A stretch of 64,000 bases of DNA from Heterobilharzia americana (taxonomy: Eukaryota; Platyhelminthes; Trematoda; Strigeidida; Schistosomatidae). How positions within the stretch are numbered: the first letter of the stretch is position 1; every line of letters starts with the position of its first letter. Below are positions 60,855 through 64,000 of the stretch, piece after piece. The notes under the pieces were generated by a model that saw only the letters and a list, made by a program, of their open reading frames with translations, had not been told where the DNA came from and made no database searches. A program made the translations under genes and the position numbers. The stretch covers positions 95,070,708 to 95,134,707 of the forward strand of contig OX104127.1 of assembly GCA_944470555.2 (NCBI GenBank). Reading direction: 5' to 3'.

Positions 60855-61336
60855 ATAATAATCACAAATTAATTTGTCGACTAACTTATATGAAAACTGA
60901 CAAAAATTTATTAAGGAAATGAAATTATAATTAAGATCGATAATAAGGGTAGAAGGAAAACGAGAGAGAAGTATCCTCAGATCATCATCATCATTAGTTA
61001 TGTGAAGAGTAGATTTCAAGACTGGCGGATTACGTTCATTGTATGTATAAATTGCTCTTGGATACATAAAGTGTTTGAATTTGTGGATTGCACTCTTCTT
61101 TGTCCATACTATGTGGTGTAGGCTATCTTCATATCGTTCCTATGCCTGGTTTATAATATATATCTTGGGATGGATAAACGACGTTTGTCGCAAGCACTCA
61201 CCAAACTATTGCGGTCAATTCTTTCTAGAGTCAGTTAGACTCATGTTCAACCACAATTAACTATTTATCACGATTATTCCCTCCGTGTGAGTGTGTCCAC
61301 ATTTAGATTTAAATTGATAGACAAAATGGAATATGA
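60855..61336 (-). mobile_element. Older PLE-A copy, 3' half (interrupted)
   Basis: Minus strand from 61336: FVYQFKSKCGHTHTEG (GIY-YIG core, 61310-61265), then LVSACDKRRLSIPRYIL-like and TRHRNDMKIAY (about 61230-61130), LCIQEQF (near 61040), then the pLTR block to 60855. It continues the protein that stops at 62649: that piece ends ...RITFHL and this one starts before VYQF, exactly as ITSHCVYQF in intact copies. The interruption is the PLE at 61337-62648. Frameshifted and dead. Confidence 0.7.
61326..61336 (+). repeat. Target-site duplication, left (ATGGAATATGA)
   Basis: Eleven bases matched by 62649-62659 (ATGGAATGTGA, one difference). The uninterrupted homologue at 2752-2765 reads AATGGGATGTGAT, confirming the ancestral site. 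Confidence 0.75.
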
Positions 61337-61360
61337 AGCAATTGGTCCCATTGATAAATT

Positions 61361-61611
61361 TAAACTGCTTAATGAGAAGACGAAGGTTATCTGAAACATG
61401 TGATGTATTAGCGCTATACATTTCGAACAATCTTATCACACATGGACTCGTCGAACTACTTATGTGACAATTTACGAAAAAGGTCAAAGAAGTTAATAGG
61501 AAACATAGGAATAGGAAGGGATAGAAAAAGAAAAACCTTACTCTTGGTATGAAAGCTAAATCAATACTACCAAGGTAGGTTCAACGTGAGTACGAATTGT
61601 TTTTGTATACA
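61361..61611 (-). repeat. Inverted pseudo-LTR (left) of nested PLE-A
   Basis: Reverse complement of 62395-62646; about 25 extra bases (61337-61360) extend it beyond the right arm. Contains the inverted last codons of the PLE ORF at its inner end. Confidence 0.85.
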
Positions 61612-62439
61612 AGAGACGAACAACCAGCTACCGTTCCTAGACGTATTGCTCAGTCGACGGGAGGATGGAGGTCGATCTATAAGAAACCTACATGGACAGG
61701 GCAATAACTTAATTTCTATAGCTATTGCCCAGTCCAATTTAAACGTGGTTTAGTCAGATGCTTATTCAACAGGATAAACCGCATCTGCACCGATGACACC
61801 AGGGAGGAAGAAACCAACTTACTGACGACAACTCTGACACAGAATGGATACCCGTTGAGATTTATCGACCGGTGCAAAAGTTATGTACCATTGAAAAGTA
61901 CACAGTGTTCTGTTGCTAAGATAAATGTCTACATCTCATTACCATTTAGAGTTGATTCACATAGCTTTGTTGTGAGGAAAAGACTAAGATCGGCCGTCTG
62001 TAAAACGTATTATGCAGCTAAGGTCATCATTGTAGAGAAGACCAAGTCCATGTTACAGCACAAACCGAAACAGCATATATACGATTACATCACATCCCAC
62101 TGTGTTTATCAATTTACATGTATGTGTGGGCACACATATATAGGGAGGAGTAATCGTGATATGCAGTTAGGGAAGGTTGAACATGTACCTAGGTAGCTAC
62201 AAAAACAAATGACCTCAACAGGCCCGATAAGTGCAGGTGACAAACATCCATCTTCGTCTATCGCTAAACATATACTAGAAAGTAACCATAGAATAGACAT
62301 GAAAGCAGCTTTTAAAGTACTACATAAAAGTAGTCAGAGCCAAGTGCTTAAATTTATTGAAGCTCTTGCCATCCGTAAATTTAAACCCCTTTTATGTATA
62401 CAAAAACAATTCGTACTCACGTTGAACCTACCTTGGTAG
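61612..62439 (+). pseudogene. PLE-A linker and GIY-YIG endonuclease ORF, two stops
   Basis: In one frame from about 61618: LPFLDVLLSRREDGG, SIYKKPTWTGQ, stop (TAA near 61706), NGYPLRFIDRC, EKTKSMLQHKPKQH, YITSHCVYQFTCMCGHTYIG, VEHVPR, stop (TAG near 62194), LQKQMTSTGPISAGDKHPSS, IEALAIRKFKPLLCIQKQFV, ending NLPW. The nuclease core CMCGHTYIGRSNRD is intact. The RT domain is missing, because the copy starts at the FLDV motif just after the RT palm. The open pieces at 61855-62196 and 62209-62439 are one protein split by the second stop. Confidence 0.8.
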
Positions 62440-62646
62440 TATTGATTTTAGCTTTCATACCAAGAGTAAGGTTTTTCTTTTTCTATCCCTTCCTATTCCT
62501 ATGTTTCCTATTAACTTCTTTGACCTTTTTCGTAAATTGTCACATAAGTAGTTCGACGAGTCCATGTGTGATAAGATTGTTCGAAATGTATAGCGCTAAT
62601 ACATCACATGTTTCAGATAACCTTCGTCTTCTCATTACGCAGTTTA
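62395..62646 (+). repeat. Pseudo-LTR (right) of nested PLE-A
   Basis: Follows the ORF in the same orientation; inverted copy at 61361-61611. Contains GTGTGATAAGATTGTTCGAA and ACATCACATGTTTCAGATAA, diverged versions of which occur at 2.3, 3.45, 17.25 and 63.08 kb. Confidence 0.85.
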
Positions 62647-62648
62647 AG

Positions 62649-62960
62649 ATGGAATGTGATACGCTCGTTCCAATGTTGTGTGTCTGTGTTGAAGCATGGG
62701 CTTTTTCATCTCTACTAAAATTACCTGGATAACATAGTATATCGTCCTAACAACTGATTCAAGTCTTTTCTACTAGATCAAGCCATTTGATTTACCCCTG
62801 TCTGGCAATGCGAAATAGATATTTTTCTAAGGGGGGGATTAATGGTTAGTCTGTCTCAATGTTCTACCAGTTTCACACCTGTTTATACTTTTCAATGGAT
62901 ATTCATTTTGCACCAACTTATCCGTCAGTGATTTGGCTTTCATTTCATTTGCATCCTCCA
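62649..62960 (-). mobile_element. Older PLE-A copy, 5' half (interrupted)
   Basis: Minus strand from 62960: SLTDKLVQNEYPLKSINRC, then LEKYLFRIARQG and, near 62700-62650, frames matching EKT...LQH...NERITFHL. It is the linker before the GIY-YIG domain and continues at 61336. The homologous DNA at 2745-3050 is uninterrupted, which shows where the younger element went in. Confidence 0.65.
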
Positions 62961-62974
62961 AATCTGATTCCAAT

Positions 62975-63140
62975 TTCTGATTTTCGTTCTACCCTTATTA
63001 TTTGTCCTAACTGTAACTCCATTGGCTTAATTTTGTTTCCATATAAATTATTTGACAAGTTCAAGTGTGATCAGATTACTCGAAGTGTATAGTTCTAACA
63101 CATCACATGTTTCGGATAATCTACATCTCACGACATTATT
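62975..63140 (+). repeat. Pseudo-LTR-like arm of the older PLE-A copy
   Basis: Plus-oriented pLTR block (CTGTAACTCCATTGGCTTAA, GTGTGATCAGATTACTCGAA, AACACATCACATGTTTCGGA). It lies upstream of the older minus-strand body in inverted orientation, while the body's own 3' pLTR is at 60855-61020. So the older copy repeats the inverted-arm layout. Confidence 0.6.
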
Positions 63141-63184
63141 TAAAATTATGGCGTAATAATGCAACCGAAAGTATTGTCTGAGAT

Positions 63185-63335
63185 TATTATTGTTTGTCCC
63201 TTGGGTTCCTAATAGAATATAGGGCTTCAGTGGCACGTCTCTAATGCGCTCTGTTCTCTGAAATCTTTTAAACCTGGCTCCACGACAGCCCACAAGCTCT
63301 CATTTCGTCCTCGCACGATCTCCTCCATGTCTGAG
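63185..63335 (-). mobile_element. RTE 3' end fragment
   Basis: Minus strand encodes the RTE C-terminus (EEIV-type block, RACGLSWSQV-like, ATEALYSI, RNPRDK) and ends in (AAT)n at 63185. Oriented toward the PLE pLTR, mirror image of 60806-60852. Confidence 0.7.
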
Positions 63336-64000
63336 ATAAAGCAGGTCACTATTAATCATAATCAAGTTATGTAGTATAATTCAATTACATATAGCCTTAT
63401 TTCTATCTTTTATTATTGAGAAGTTGTCAAAGATGTTAAAGTTGACAAATTAGATGTGAAGGCAAATTTCAGTTCCAGTCTGTGCACTACAAGGAACTCT
63501 CACCACTTGATTGTAATTGGTAACTGCCTGATTGTAGCTGACATTAAATACACTGTCCTGTAAAATGTAAGCTGCAGTTCATTTAGTTATGATTTAGAAA
63601 AAAGTAGTTTTCATTGATTTTAAGTTATTAAATCGTTACATTGTGTATCAGTGAGTATATCTGAATTGGAAAGACGTCATCAAAATGTTTCAGTCAAGTT
63701 GAAAAAACCCAAATTTTTTGCTTTACAAGTTTGGCGTCTTGCTCAATTACAATTATATGCCAAATAAATTCATTAAGTTTTTTGAAAAAAATAACAATAT
63801 TGATAGCTTTATTCGAAATAATATACTTGTTACAATATGGAATTCCCAGCATGTATTATTTTAACAAATTCACTCCCATAATAATATTTTCAAACCGAAT
63901 AATTATTGAATTTTGAGGGGTTTTTGGGGATTTAAAGACTTTCCAAGTTGGTATTCATCGTAGACTGACTCAGTTGGACGATCAGGGGAAACCTGGGAGC
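63336..64000. other. No recognised feature
   Basis: AT-rich right edge of the window. Confidence 0.4.

Larger units (their letters stand above)
61337..62648 (+). mobile_element. Younger PLE-A nested insertion with inverted pseudo-LTRs
   Basis: Structure: pLTR in minus orientation (61361-61611), PLE body in plus orientation (61612-62439), pLTR in plus orientation (62395-62646). The two pLTR arms match over about 250 bp with very few differences. The pLTR begins inside the last ORF codons (CIQKQF...NLPW), as known for Penelope elements, whose pLTRs overlap the ORF end. The insertion splits an older minus-strand PLE-A copy and is flanked by an 11-bp direct repeat. The element is 5' truncated, with no RT palm. 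Confidence 0.8.

Noticed and set aside
61257..61487. Shared 'protein' FFVNCHISSSTSPCVIRLFE at 61.3 and 62.5 kb
   Set aside because: It is translation of the inverted pLTR repeat downstream of the PLE stop codon, not a conserved protein.
62520..62600. Hammerhead in the PLE-A pLTR (TTCGACGAGTCC ... TTCGAAATG)
   Set aside because: CTGA is not present (TCGA instead), stem II does not pair, and other pLTR copies do not preserve the boxes.
1..64000. CRISPR arrays, rRNA, prokaryotic operons, viral genes
   Set aside because: No regularly spaced direct repeats, no rRNA-like sequence, and all recognisable coding remnants belong to PLE or RTE retroelements.

Overview
The window looks like a gene-poor, AT-rich stretch of trematode nuclear DNA, most likely from a schistosome or a close relative. 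The evidence is the company the repeats keep. There is an SM-alpha-type hammerhead element at the left edge, tRNA-derived SINEs carrying hammerhead cores, SR2-like RTE non-LTR retrotransposons, and several families of Penelope-like elements (PLEs) that encode a reverse transcriptase and a GIY-YIG endonuclease. No bacterial-style operon, rRNA, functional tRNA or CRISPR is visible. I recognise no intact host protein-coding gene; what lies between the repeats is most easily read as intergenic or long-intron DNA.

Layout. 0-6.4 kb: degenerate SM-alpha hammerhead, an RTE fragment, a minus-strand PLE (family A) between inverted pseudo-LTR arms with an RTE tail beside it, then a second PLE (family D, RT plus GIY-YIG in one frame with two stops) inside a 117-bp inverted repeat. 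8.6-11.2 kb: decayed RTE and two tRNA-like SINEs. 13.06-15.17 kb and 33.79-35.06 kb: a near-identical duplicated segment differing by an 833-bp indel, with a diverged third copy near 39.4-39.9 kb. 15.4-17.6 kb: hammerhead SINE, PLE-A 3' end, another tRNA-like SINE. 19.9-25.5 kb: two PLE-B 3' ends in inverted orientation enclosing decayed exon-like segments and a decayed PLE-C. 30.45-32.1 kb: RTE with its endonuclease and early RT regions. 41.1-41.8 kb: two hammerhead SINEs in the same orientation. 42.7 and 43.9 kb: (TAA)n and (TA)n. 47.5-49.8 kb: GC-richer, internally deleted RTE on the minus strand. 50.2-50.9 kb: PLE-B 3' end. 57.2-57.6 kb: two hammerhead SINEs head to head. 60.8-63.3 kb: a nested PLE inside an older PLE, with inverted pseudo-LTRs and an 11-bp target-site duplication.

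The elements do not form a host pathway. Together they record successive insertions: RTE and PLE copies supply reverse transcriptase, and the SINEs and SM-alpha element are non-autonomous passengers. Every ribozyme core and every retroelement ORF seen here carries lesions, so most or all copies are probably dead. The clearest structural result is the 60.8-63.3 kb nest, where one PLE's full insertion anatomy can be read off directly.
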